From: Enoplosus armatus
Taxonomy: Eukaryota; Chordata; Actinopteri; Centrarchiformes; Enoplosidae
DNA length: 64,000 bases
Reading direction: 5' to 3'
NCBI RefSeq assembly: GCF_043641665.1
Contig: NC_092197.1
Span: 18,320,648-18,384,647, forward strand
Part shown: positions 46,223 to 58,400 of the stretch, piece after piece
Layout of the letters: every line of letters starts with the position of its first letter
Numbering within the stretch: position 1 is the first letter of the stretch
The notes under the pieces: model-generated
Database searches by the model: none
Told to the model about the DNA's origin: nothing
The model's input: the letters and a program-made list of their open reading frames with translations, nothing else
Program-made: the position numbers and the translations under genes

Positions 46223-46941
46223 CCACCTTTAGTCGTGTCAGAAACTGGTTATGATTTGAAGGTTTATAATTTCAACCCGTTCTGTGGAGTACAAGAAAGA
46301 AATGAATTTCTTCTTCATATTCTGTACCTTTGTGAACTTAAGGACTTTGGCATACAGTCCCCCTGGGGTGGTCAAGTCCATGTAAAGCCATAAATAAATA
46401 TAGACAAAAGCCCATACTTCAGTCAGTGGCATTTTCCAGGTCTCGTTTTGCAGGCGTTATAATGGTGCAAGGTTCTAAAGCCAAAAGAGTCATTACCTGT
46501 CATGAAATACTCACTGGAAGACAGCCTGACCTCTTCATAATTTCAAAATGCCACAGTTGCTGTCATTCACAGATCCCTGCTCATTTGTGCCTTCCAGTCA
46601 TTTCTGCAGCGGGAAACTGCATCACCCACTATTACCATCTGCCTGTCTGCACCAGCCTGACACGGGTTAGCAGGTTTATTTATTTATAGAGAAGCGCACA
46701 TGACCAATCCTTCCATATGGGAAACATTTAATAAAAACAGGACAAATAACCGGAGCAATCATCTGAAACCCTCCCTAAATGTGTTCATAGACAAAACTTC
46801 TAAACCCAACACATAGACATACACAGTCTGTGTGTCAAAGGAATCAAACTTCCTGGAAGTCATTCAAGAAAGTCGAAAGTCATTATGAGCTGTGTGAGAA
46901 CCCTGCGAGAGTAATTAAAAGAGACAGTAGAAATAACACTG

Positions 46942-46943
<2 letters not shown>

Positions 46944-46983
<40 letters not shown>
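46944..46983. repeat. (GT)n microsatellite
   Basis: About 20 GT units. Confidence 0.95.
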
Positions 46984-46984
<1 letters not shown>

Positions 46985-47394
46985 AGCACTTGTGAACCAG
47001 CAGGCGTTCAGGATTTGTTTATACAGTGCTCAAGTCCTGGGGAGAAAAATCCCATTCAGTCAATTAAAACTACCCCATTAAAGGTAATTGGGTTAGACTG
47101 ATGTGACAATGTGGGACCTTAATTAAATATCAGACATCTCTGATAAAGATGAATATTAATGATAATGATATTCATGCCTTTTTTTTTTTTAGAGCTACAG
47201 ATAAAATAGGATTGTCATTAGCATAATGGAGGTTAAATTAATGAACATGCTGCACAAAACGAAACTATGTATACTTGATCACAAAATTCAAGACCGTGGT
47301 AGAGAATGTTGGTAAAAGTAACCAGAAACAAGCATTTCCAATGTATACGTCTTGAATTTGATGGCGTTTAAAACGTACGTTTATTTTGAGTTTA

Positions 47395-47650
47395 TTTTTA
47401 TTTTTATTTCATTTATTATTCTGACAAATATATTCCCGATTAATCCCTTAGTTATAACATAAAATGTCAGAATACAGGGAAAAATGTCCATCACAGAGTC
47501 CCAGACCCCAACAAGACGTCTCTTAAATAGTTTCTTTTTAGGACCGAGAGTCCAACACCCACAGATATTCAGTTTGAAATGATATAGAACAGAGAAAAGC
47601 ATAAAATCCTCACATCTTAGAAGCTGGAAACAGCAAATGTTTGTTGTTAT
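47395..47650. mobile_element. hAT-like MITE relic
   Basis: 'cccgattaatcccttagtta', 'aaaatgtcagaatacaggga', 'agatattcagtttgaaatga', 'aagctggaaacagcaaatgt': the expected order of the family with TAGGGCTGCAACTAA termini. The terminal repeats are eroded. Confidence 0.5.
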
Positions 47651-47949
47651 TGCTTAACGGCGTGTGTCAGATCGCAATCCCAAATACAGTCAATGACAAA
47701 AAATGAGTGAAAAATATTTACTTTTGTTTTAATAATTTACCTTTCTGGTTCAGAAATGTTGGCTCTACATCTACTGGAAGCCTTTTACTAATGTTTTAAC
47801 GAGCTCAAGAGTCTACAGCCAAGCAGGGTTCAGTGGTGGAAGTATTCAGATCCTTTTCTTAAGTAAAAGTAGCAACACCACACTGTGAAAATACTCCACT
47901 ACAAGTAAAGGTCTTATCAGCACAATTCACTTAAAGTATCAAAAGTAAA

Positions 47950-48195
47950 AGGGTGTAACGGCTCATCCTGTTCATTACGTCTGTTTTGTCTTATTTTGTT
48001 CATGTTTTATGTTGCACATTTCCTGTTTTATTTTGTTGTACTTACCTCTCCTCTCGTTTCAGACACTTCACTTCCTGCCCCTGTGTGTTTCCCGCCTTGG
48101 TGATTACCTGCCCCGCCCTGATTGGTCTCACCTGTCCCTCATTAGTTACTCACCTGGGTGTATTTAACCTCCGCCACTACGAGCGCCCCCTTTAT
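47950..48195 (+). mobile_element. LTR-like fragment
   Basis: 'gattacctgccccgccctga', then 'ttggtctcacctgtccctca' and 'cacctgggtgtatttaacct' has the CACCTG-rich form of a fish Gypsy-type LTR upstream region ending at its TATA-like box. The downstream half is missing. Compare the more complete LTR-like sequence at 13480-14046. Confidence 0.4.
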
Positions 48196-49601
48196 CCAGA
48201 TATATCAGCTATAGCTGCTTTAAGAATAATCTGCATATGCCTAGATTGGGAGTTCAGGTGTTTTTGGTTTTATTAAGAGTTTAAAAACTGTTTTATACTG
48301 TTACAAAATGTTATTTCAGTAAAGTTTACATTCATCAAAGATAATTGTACTAAATTTTGAATCAGGCTTGTGTGCTGTTGCCTTTTATTTGTTGTGGGTG
48401 TCTAATCAGAACCCTTTTTGGATAGTCATTAGCAATGTTAGAAAGAGCAAAACTCTTCAATAATCTCCCGGCACTTTCTCATATTGGTATCTTCTCCCAC
48501 CAGCTATTGATTGGTCATAGTCATCGACCTCAATCTTCACGGAGACCTTCGGGACTCCGTCCGGAACAATGTGTGAAACAGAAAAGAGAAAGAGAAAATT
48601 GCTGGTTTCAGCTTGGCTGGGGAGACCAAAAGGCGCCCAGATGATCCAATATATGTCATTTTATCTGACTGCGTCCAGGCTGCAGCCGCTGCAACCACCG
48701 CTGCATCAATCATCCCATTCCTCCCGTCAATATAAATGCAAATCATACAATCTGGCGAGGCTGTGTGGATTATGACTTAGCAGTAGACTGTCTGTGCAAA
48801 ATGATGCTGTGAAAGGTCACTGGCTCATTAAATTCGGGCGATTGCCAGGACTTGAGCAGGGAGCATAAGGGGACGAGCTGACTCGTCTGTACACTGTAAA
48901 GAGCGACAATATTGCTGGGCCTTTTTAAGACGTTCAGAGCTGGGACTGTTGCGCTGGGTTGCAGCTGTTTGATGTGTCGAATCACTCACAGTGAGGCAAC
49001 GCTGCATAAGTGAACTGTGCGACATTTGTCATTTGATTCGACGTTTATACGCACTGGAAATGTAGTTGATTTTCCAACTTGTTTCATCATTAGCTCGGCT
49101 AAAGAGGAGAAAACAGTTGGGAACAGTTTTACAGGGGGGGGGGGGGGGGGGATGTTTGTGTGCATAATAAAAAAAAGAACGTGACCTGAATGACTAATAA
49201 CTGAAAATACCATCTGCATAGATTCAGAATCAGAATTACAAATTCATATTTCCCAACATGACCGGGCTTTCCATAACTCCCCAAGTGATGCAGTGAGGCA
49301 CACACAAACACAAACACACACACATAACACGTGCACACATGTCAGGATGATACTGTTTTTCTTTCTGAGTTTTTTTTTTTTCCATTTTAATTTTTTTTTT
49401 TTTTTTATGAGTTCGGTGTTTTGGACCACCTGATTTCATTCTGTCAAAATTAAAAGGAACCATAAACCCTGTACTCTGTCACTTGTCACCACTCATGTTA
49501 TTTAGTTAAGACAATGTATTTATGACATTTTGGTTGGGAAATGTCAAATAGGCCCCTGTAACTAATTCAAGTGACTGTGAGTGACCGACAAGAGTGCAGG
49601 A

Positions 49602-50141
49602 TTAAAGGTCCCATTTTATGCTTCATTTAATTTCAGCTCTATAATTATATTCTGGGACTCCACTAGAGCAGCTTTGCATGATTCACAGTTGAAAAAAGTC
49701 CTTATGTATCTTCTCCTGGCCCTTCATGCAGCCCCTCAGCCCCCCCCCCCCCCCCCCCCCCTCTGTCTGAAACAAGCCGTTTGAGACAAACTGAACAACC
49801 TCCAAAAACTTGAAGAGTAGTTCCTGAGCAGAGCGCTCCAATAACTTAGACAGACTGAGCGGGTGGATGAGCATCCCTGTACTTGGTGGGTGGTGCTGTG
49901 CCTGGAGCAGATGACCTGCTGGGGGGGGCGTGGCTGAGGGCGGTGACTGTATAGTTGTGACATCACAACCTTACAGAGGTCCTGATGGCTCGTTTAAAGG
50001 TACAGTGTCTGAATACGGGCTGTGTTTCATTTCTCTGGACTGAGCGTTTTGATCCTTTCCCAGTATTTATACAGCACCCAGACCTGCTTTATAATCAAAC
50101 AAGACATGGACATCTCACTCTCTACAATATGGGACCTTCAG
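49602..50141. mobile_element. MITE with TTAA-AGGTCCCAT termini
   Basis: TTAA at 49602-49605 is followed by AGGTCCCATTTTATGC, and the far end is ATATGGGACCT followed by TCAG (a decayed TTAA). About 540 bp, noncoding. It contains a poly-C tract at 49740-49761. The termini match a common fish TTAA-type non-autonomous element. The sequence is unrelated to the TTAA element inside the minisatellite. Confidence 0.6.
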
Positions 50142-53030
50142 TTTACAGAGGTTTTGGTCAAAAACACGGTCTACAGTGTGACGGCTACAGGGATAGCAAA
50201 ACGTGTTGTTTGTGACTGTCCAACTCTCAAATGTAATGATTTACCTTACCCTTGCAATTTGACTGTGTCAACAGATTTATGTCCCCATAACATGAGTAAT
50301 ACATGTCCACACACACACACACACACACACATACACACACCTCTGTTCTGGACTTAATTTAGTGGTGGCTAAACTCCAGCCTCAATCAAACAGTCCATTT
50401 AAATTGCAGACCTTTCTCCACTCCAGGGATAATTACCCCCATTATTCTATTGATGAAGTGGCACCTGAAACATCCCTTTAATGTTTTACCCTTTTTGCAT
50501 TTTGCAGCAGCAACACGCCTCCCGTGCTGCATAAAGCAAAAAGTTGTTTTTTAAAAAAAGATTGCAATGACACGGGTTCAACCTCCAGAAAAAGTGGCCA
50601 CCTGTTTCAAACTGCGGTAACGGAACATTAACCTCCACCTGCTGCTTCTCTGTCCTCTAAAAATATCGATGCAACAAAGTGCCCCATTATACCTTCTACC
50701 GCTATCAATATAAAACCGAAAGAAAAATTAAGTTATTCCTCAGATATTAGAGAAGTGTAAGTCTTGTTATTCATTCAGGCCAGCCCCTCCTTCCCTGCCC
50801 GTCCCCACAGAGGTTTCAGTGGCACGGCAGCCGTCCTCATTTGTTTTGCAAACTAATTCAGGGCTATCAGCAGCCAGGCCGATTAATTAGGCAATCGGTC
50901 GGGAGCGGAGGGAGTCTGTCACAGCGAGGTCACTGCATGAGGTGTCCATTATTCTCATCTTGCACTGAGGTGTATGGAGACCTCTTGCTGTCGGCCTTTT
51001 ATCCGTGAAAACAATTCTGACCCGCCGCAGAAATGTCCCAGCATTACTGTGCATTTAAGGATTTCAGTGCAGGTGTGATCCCCGCTGGTTTCCAGCTGCT
51101 CACTTTTGAGGAAGTTTGGGCATTTTTTGCTCGATAAGTTACTGGAAACAATTAATCAATTGTTTAAAATAGCTGTTGATTCATTTTCTGCTCACACTGA
51201 CTTATCAGTTCATCAATGGAAGACAAAGAGTTGCAGGGCAGTGCAATACCATAATAATAATAATACAATACTGCATGAAGTGAAAGGGACAGGTGCGTGT
51301 TATTGTATTTTGGCCTGCTGTGTCCATCGTGAATGAACATCATAACATAAATCTGCTTAGAAATCATTGAAAAAAAAAAAGGAGCTTGCCTGAGAATCAT
51401 CACATAGTTGATTCATAGTTTTCTAAAGTAATCCAGTAGTAGCCTGTACATCCACAAGTACATAGCAAACAGGAACTGCCAATAGATCATCTGGCATACT
51501 TTTAATGTTGCCAGTTTCCAAAACGTTATAGGCTGAAAACACAGGGCTCAAGCTGAGAATTTAAAAAGCTCTTTAAAGTCAAAACACACCCACACCGTAC
51601 AGCTTTCTGTGATCCTGCACGTAATGTCATTGAAATAAATGTACAAGAATTGACGAAACTGTAATACTTAATCGTGTTTTTAATCTGTGGCATTCCTATA
51701 ATGTTCATATGTAACATAACACATTGTATATAACATATACTATAGGGACTCACTCATTAGGGGCTAATGCTGTAGAGTCCAATACAGTTTCAAAATTTCT
51801 TTTTTTATCGCCTATGATTTGAGTGGTTTTGAAATCACAGGCCACATTAAATGAATATGCTGCTCTCTTCTGGCGTAGAATATGAACTACAGCCAACTTT
51901 AAATAAGCTAGAGGACTGCCACCCTCTACCAGCTGTAGACTGATGCATATGTTGCGGTCACTTGTCAAGACCATGTGACCACGTACTGAAACACTGAATC
52001 AAAAAAACAAAACAATTTAAGAATACAAATTACAATACATTTGAATAAAAACTCAAAAACATGAAATATGCACAATAAAAAAAAGAAAAAAGATGCTATT
52101 CATTCAATGCTCTTGGCACGCTTTAATATCGCTCATCAATAAAAAATCTCTGAAAGATAAATCACTGTTGAAGATAACTGTGGAAGGTGAATTCACGGAG
52201 AGCTGTGCAAAAAAAAGTGAGGATTTGCGGCTTTTCTCCGTTTAATATCATTGTCAACGCATTCTCTCTGGGTTTTGGGCTGTTCCCCTGACTAAACAAG
52301 CATTTTACAGACTAAACAATAAATAAAATGATATAGAATAATCGCAAGTTGCAGCCTGCGAGACTTGTGGCAGCCCTGCACAAAAACCACGTTACGCCGG
52401 TGGATCGTAAGCATCGGCCTGTGATCAGGACCTATCGGTTAAATGCCTCACACAAGTGTGTATTTCCCAACGATGGCGTGTCCAGACTGCATTGTGCTAG
52501 TCACGACACTCGTCACGCCGCGGAAACAGTTGCTTGAATTCCCTTAAATCAACTTTACTTCAAATTGCTGTTAGACAACTAGGTGCAGTTTTGTTTTTTT
52601 CCCATTAAAATCAATTTATCACTCACTGACCTTGAAGTGGTGGCTCATCTTTTCTTTTCTTAGCTCCACATTCAGACTGCTGCAACTCCCTCTTTACAGG
52701 TCGTAGCCACATTTCAGTTTCACTCTGAGGCTTTAAGCCAAATTAAAAAAGCTTTCAGCCTCACCCCAGCATCTCTTCACCCCCTACCTGTTTGTTTAGG
52801 AGCAAAGCTTAAGGGTCAGTTCATGCTCCATTTAGAGCTCGTTCGTGAAGTGAAAAGCCACTGTCGTAAAAGGGGGCAGGGGGCATGGTATTGTTTAATC
52901 ACAGGGATATAGGCGAACATTGTCAGACAGTCTTTTGAAGACATTCATAGTGTTGCACATAAGCGCGTGTGAATGTCAGATTGTAGAGTTACAGCAATGG
53001 TCCGACACGGCTCAAGCTAATCCCACATCA
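50142..53030. other. Noncoding stretch
   Basis: No gene supported. It holds a (CA)n tract at 50308-50341, and a repeat-free, moderately GC-rich block at 50765-51060 with GATTAATTAG-type homeodomain words, a good candidate for conserved regulatory sequence. 52175-52280 resembles the hAT-like MITE family. Nothing else is recognised. Confidence 0.4.
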
Positions 53031-53039
53031 GAAAGGTAT

Positions 53040-53335
53040 GGGGGGAGGAGGTTTTCAGAAGGTCTTCAACCATCCAGCAAGCGCTTCTGACGCAGTATGC
53101 TGGCCCCTCAGATTTAGGCTCAGAGGCATCACACTATCTGATCCCTGTTTAGGGCCTTTTAGTCACCTAAACATGAGCACAAACCTCAGATCCTTTGGTA
53201 AAGCACTCCTGATGAGTCCAAACTGCAGTCTAGAATATAGATAGACAGGACTGATCGAACCAGGGCCCCTATACTGTGGAACCGTCTGCCTGAGGAGCTG
53301 AAAGAAAAAAAAAACATTCACAAGACAGGAAGACT
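53040..53335 (+). mobile_element. Possible LINE 3' end relic
   Basis: One frame near 53252-53305 reads RTRAPILWNRLPEELK, the W-N-R-L-P form seen at the C-terminus of retrotransposon proteins, followed by poly-A. The upstream 200 bases stay open but are unrecognised. Weak evidence. Confidence 0.3.
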
Positions 53336-53739
53336 AAACCCTGTCATTAGCCAGTGTGGCAGTTTTTGGGGTTATTGTCTGATCAAGTGCTTATAGTGCA
53401 GAAATATTCTCTCTGGTGCTAATTCTGACAGGAAAGCCGACAGCATATTTTGCTTCTGCTGAGGAAAGCGTGTGCTGGAGAGGCCATCCTGGGAGAGATC
53501 CACGTCGGGACCACAAGGTTGTGTGTTTGTCAATAAAAATGTTCGAGCTGCGATCTCCAGGCAACTGGCGGTTCTTCTTTGTGATCTTTCGTCCGGGTGA
53601 AGGCCCAATTAGTTCTCCTCGCATGGGCTCTGGGGACTCTAACAACATTTCATAAGTTACACTTTTTCGTTAAACTTCCTGTTCCTTGGCAAAAGAAGAC
53701 ATCCTTACTTCCAGCGCAACATGACACGGTCAGTTCTCC

Positions 53740-53945
53740 TCGATCACTCGGCCTCATGCCCAGGCTCTTATAATCAGTCACCCACAGTCACAATCAGCCA
53801 GACGCACTACTGCCGCTATCCACAGGAAGCAGAGGGCACAGAGCTGCATGCAGCACAACACGTCTACGATATTGGGGGAAATACGCTGGCAGGCAGTGAT
53901 GAGGGTCAGCCTTACATGCCAGTCAGCTCTGCTGGTATGGAAGTA
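53740..53945 (+). pseudogene. Partial duplicate of the PARM1-like promoter and first exon
   Basis: Aligns with 55255-55460. 'ctcttataatcagtcaccca' answers to 'ctcatataatcagtcaccta', 'cacagagctgcatgcagc' to 'cgcagagctgcagctaca', and 'gatgagggtcagcctta' to 'gatgagggtcagcctgc'. It keeps a TATA-like word (53768-53774) and an ATG at 53899 beginning MRVSLTCQSALL. A GT follows at 53935, but the frame phase (0) does not fit exon 2 of the gene (needs phase 1), so it is probably a dead copy or noncoding alternative first exon. It lacks the CA expansion of the downstream copy. Confidence 0.6.
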
Positions 53946-54432
53946 AACTCTGCCATGCACCCACACTTGAAATCTGTTTTTTTTTAATTCTTTAAAGAAT
54001 TCTGCCAGCTGAAGATGATTTTCATAGTTTTGGGGAATACCCCCGATTTATGTATTTGTGTATGAGACAGTGTCACTGAACTTAAGAGAAAAAGTTCAAA
54101 CACGTTCAAGAAGTTCAGCTTTTTTATGTGGAAGAAGTAAAACTGGGGAAAGCATGAGAACCAGCCGGCAAACTGTGAGACACAAAAGCAGATTTTTAAA
54201 TTCTTCACAACATGGTAAAAAGATTTCAGTTTACAATGTCGTACAAATAAAATTAGATAGCAATAATAATGGATGGAGAGACAAAGTGATTCCAGTTATT
54301 TACAATGCAGTTTCAGGATTATTTGCTCCCGTTTGAATAATAAATAATATTAATTTGAATAATTTGAATAATACCATATCACATTAACAGCTGATTCCTT
54401 CAGTATCTGCATGTTAAACTCTCTCCCTCCCA

Positions 54433-54592
54433 CAGCTGTTCCTCCACGGACGACTAAGAAGAGGGTCCTCATCTACCCAACCCACCGACACTTGAGTCAG
54501 ATATTCAGGTGTATCATGCTTGTAGTGGCTCCATGTAGCCTTGGGCCACTAGCCTCAAATAGAGATGAGGAGTGGGCCACAGAGGTCTGGTA
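54433..54592 (+). other. Possible orphan exon
   Basis: A well-formed acceptor (tctccctcccacag) is followed by an open frame reading PPRTTKKRVLIYPTHRHLSQ and, 160 bases on, a donor-like CTG|gtaagc. Both splice signals are better than chance neighbours. No family recognised and no partner exon identified. It sits between the duplicate first exon (53740-53945) and the real one, so it could be a decayed internal exon from the same duplication or a coincidence. Confidence 0.25.
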
Positions 54593-55274
54593 AGCTCAAT
54601 TCTTTCTGCCTTGTTTTCAAATGTTTTTGGGGTTTTTTTTCAACCAACGATGCCTCAAGGGACTGTTTAAAGCAGTTTAACGGGTCATTTATTCATTACA
54701 ACTTCAATGTATTGTGTTGCATGGACTCGTAGATTACCTGTGTGGTGTCATACTGGGATCTTTTTTAAATCACTTTGCTGGTTGAGACGCCCCAGGCCAC
54801 ATTCTAAATGCGTGTTCTGCTCTCTGCTGGCGTATATTAATGATCACAACTAAGATGTCACCGATTAATAATCCAAGCAATCACATGCGTACATACCCAA
54901 AAAAATATATATTTCATTTTTAATTAAATATTTGAAAAAAATAATAATAACAAAATCAATATTGAATATTACAGGAATATTTTGGAAATTATAGTGATGA
55001 GGAAAGGAGGTAAACAATAAATCAACACTGTATGCACTATACAGTAGTATAGCACAGTATAAGCACCTGTAGGAATATTAGTGATATTACATTGAATTAG
55101 TTTAAAGTATGACCTTTAAAAGTATACTGCCAGTACATTACAGTCACCTATAACGCAATTTACTGTGCTCTTCAGTTTTTAAGTCATCATTACAACAGCT
55201 CCGTGCCACGACTGGGCCGCCCCTCTGAGGTTTTGAATGTGGCTCAGTCATCGTGTAGCCTCGCCCCCCTGGCT

Positions 55275-55282
55275 CATATAAT
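55275..55282 (+). promoter_or_regulatory. TATA-like box of the PARM1-like gene
   Basis: CATATAAT lies about 145 bases upstream of the start codon. The expected start site falls at about 55305-55312, inside or next to the CA microsatellite. The same word and flanks are kept in the upstream duplicate, which supports a functional origin. Confidence 0.5.
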
Positions 55283-55305
55283 CAGTCACCTACAGTCACA
55301 GGCAG

Positions 55306-55306
<1 letters not shown>

Positions 55307-55341
<35 letters not shown>
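55307..55341. repeat. (CA)n microsatellite in the PARM1-like 5' region
   Basis: About 17 CA units. At the equivalent point the upstream duplicate reads 'agccagacgcactactgccg', with no expansion. Confidence 0.95.
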
Positions 55342-55343
<2 letters not shown>

Positions 55344-55422
55344 CAGCCGTCCGCGGAGAGCAGAGCGCGCAGAGCTGCAGCTACACATGTGTTTGTGGAC
55401 ATATGCAGTGAAAAGGAGCACA

Positions 55423-55456
55423 ATGATGAGGGTCAGCCTGCAAACTCTGATAACAT
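55423..55456 (+). CDS. PARM1-like exon 1 (coding part)
   Basis: Starts at the first of two adjacent ATGs, both with A at -3. It encodes MMRVSLQTLIT plus one base, and the donor is T|gtgagta. That base and the first two of exon 2 form the Cys codon that joins the two halves of the signal peptide, which is why no single open frame shows it. Confidence 0.8.
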
Positions 55457-58400
55457 GTGAGTACACTCATTCAAATTTCTCTCTCTCTTTTTACACAGAA
55501 GATTTCCCTTCATGTAAATGTCTTGAGGAAGTCAGAATATGGGGGGGGGGGGGATTTCAATAGTAGATGGTGACATTTGAGAGGGGAAATGCGGACGTAC
55601 AACGTTAAACAGTTGACACGTCACCTCAACCACCACGTACATTCTGATTAATATTCAGGCTCCGTTGCAAAAATGTCCCTGTTGCTATTTGATGTAGCTC
55701 TGAACCCTTAGAATTGTTGAAAATCTCTCCCAATGTTATTTAAGTTGCTGTTGATGGTGACTTTCTGTTTTCTAATTTCCTGTTTACAGCCAAGTCAGGC
55801 GTGTTTCAAGACATTTTTCACAATTTTCACAACAAAGCTACAAACGACAGGCTGTTTTCAAGATAAAATCACAAGCCTGCTCTCCTTGATGGGTCTTACA
55901 CAGCAGAATGCCTCTTGAAGGATTTGGTCCTGAGCTCTGCAATTCCAGTGAGAAAGTACACAAAATACTTCCACTGGTCTTCATAACTTACTGACGATTA
56001 AACAGATTTGTGTCGGTGACATTAAAGGTCTGTGGCAGGAAATCTTTTTTTTTTTTTTTTTTTGACTTTGACTCTGTGAAGAAAGCCGTGCTGTTTTGAA
56101 ACCTGCGACTAGTGATGGCAGTCTTACATCACAGGATGTGATGTGAGGATGTGTGAGGATCAGTTGAAGCATATCCTAAAGAATGAGACTTTCGGTCACA
56201 GGATGATGCTGAAAAATTACCACTTTTGCTACTTTTACTACATTTGAAACACTATGACCAAAGTGCTAAGAAGACGGGAAAACCTTGAATGTGTCATACC
56301 TGATCTCTGCCCTGACTTCCTGTTCCTTGAAACGCTGAAGACGACACACTCGTCCTAAAGCATGACATGATCCTGCTTCACAGAACATAATTCTGCCGTG
56401 ACTGTTAACTGTGAGCCTCTCAAGTCTTTTATTTTGAAGTTGAAAGTTGGTGACGCTGTGTTGTAAAAGTCCCAGCTGCTGAAATACCCTGACAGACTGC
56501 ATTGTTAAAGGATAAGGCATTATTCTATCATTTTTCTTATTGTCAACAAAGCCCCTGAAAAGACTTAAACCATCAATGTGTTAGTCCATCTCTCAGCACT
56601 TTCTTACTTCCAGACCTTCTGTGGCACTGACTGCCCAGCCCATTGGTACCTGTTGAAGACGTAAACTTTCCGCCAGGAGGCTGACTTTTTCCAGGGCCCG
56701 CACATGATAAACATCTGTCTGAAATAACAGACGAGCCATTGTTCAAATGTATTGATGATGCATGATGAGTCCATTGAGAAGCACCATCTTGTTTCCGACA
56801 GGGTCCAATAACATGTGCAGCAACAACAACAGCACTACAGTGCGACTAAAGGAGTAAACAGTAAACAATGAGACAAATAAAGAAAATAAAAAGTACCTGT
56901 AAAGAGATAACAATCCGAAACAAAAAACGCAAAGGGGTACGCCAGCAATTTAGTATTATATTTCCATAAAGTTGGACTCACAATGATGACATCATCAGGG
57001 TTATCAGAAGACATTATACAACTGTTTTCACGGGCTGAGTAGGACTGCTGAATAAACTGACCTTAATGTGTCAAATAGGTGGAGTGGCCCTTTAAGATAA
57101 GACAAATGACATCAGAGAGGACCGAGATCGAATATGAGCAGGTGAACAATCTATGGTCCTCTTAGAGACTATGGGGGCCATAAAAAGGAGCTGATTGGAG
57201 AAACAAGAATGGCTGTCGTATGCTCTTATGTGTTGAAACACGTTGCTGCAGGAATGCACTTTAACTTTAACTTTGGCAAGTAACAAACATCTTCTGTCTT
57301 GAATTGCAGGTCTGCTGTTGTGCTGTGCGGCAACTGCACAGCATACAAATGAATCAGTCACACCGACATTATCTTCATCGCCCTCCACTCTGACGCCAGC
57401 ATCTCCACTGAATACTGGGAACACGCCGACCACCGTCAGCTCTCTGAGTTCATCAGCTACCCAACCTGCCATGTCATCTGCTCATCTCACCAGTGCATCT
57501 CAGTCCACCGACAATGCAGCTTCCACTCCCCAAACCAACAGCACAGCCACCGCCATGGCCACCGCCACCCAGCCCAGCAGCACCATCAGCAGCACCATCC
57601 AGCCCAACAGCACAACCACCGCCATGGCCACCGCCACCCAGCCCAACAGCAGCACCATCAGCAGCACCATCCAGCCCAACAGCACAACCACGGCCGCCCA
57701 GCCCAACAGCAGCACCATCAGCACCACCGTCCAGCCCAACAGCACAACCACCGCCATGGCCACCGCCACCCAGCCCAACAGCAGCACCATCAGCAGCACC
57801 ATCCAGCCCAACAGCACAACCACGGCCGCCCAGCCCAACAGCACCACCATAAGCACCACCGTCCAGCCCAACAGCACCACCACGCCCACCGGCACCCAGC
57901 CCAAGAGCAGCACCACCACTATCACCCCCACCACCACTACTACCAGCTCTACAACCAGCACCACCCAAACCACCACTGTGGTACAAGAGGGACACAAGTC
58001 AGAGGCTCTGAGCTCAGGTGCGCGGCAACAAAAAGTTTTGTTTTTGTTTTTTTTCACATTTGCTGTTCACAAGTGTAAACAATGTAAAATATGTTGTGTG
58101 ACAGGTTTATGGAAACTAACTGATGTACTCATTCGATCTTGATTTTACTTTATTTTTCTTTATTTACAAAGAAGACATATAGTAGGATAGTAGAGTGTCC
58201 ACACGACCGCTACAGATGTCCCTGCTTCACTCCTAAAAGTGAAGGACAGCCCGAACAGGAAGTCAAAGGGGGCTGTCACCCCCGACATTACAGAGTAATC
58301 TACCAGAAATGCGCGCTTGCACGTATTTGATTGACGGCATTGCATTGCGGAAAACGTTGAACCAGGATATATATTTTTTTGTTGTGTCAGGACCCCGCAC

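Larger units (their letters stand above)
46223..49600. other. Noncoding stretch
   Basis: No gene. 46440-46690 is repeat-free with balanced composition. The remainder holds the GT microsatellite, MITE and LTR relics listed separately, a poly-G tract (49134-49151) and poly-T tracts (49371-49407). Confidence 0.45.

Noticed and set aside
53721..53987. 88-codon frame over the duplicate promoter as a separate protein.
   Set aside because: The segment aligns with the noncoding promoter and 5' region of the PARM1-like gene, where the corresponding frame is not the one used.
57474..58057. Minus-strand frames of 173 and 185 codons (Gly/Ala/Val-rich) opposite the mucin exon.
   Set aside because: They are the reverse complement of ACC/AGC/CCC codons in a repeat with a period divisible by 3. 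No splice partners. The plus strand has a complete, phase-consistent gene.
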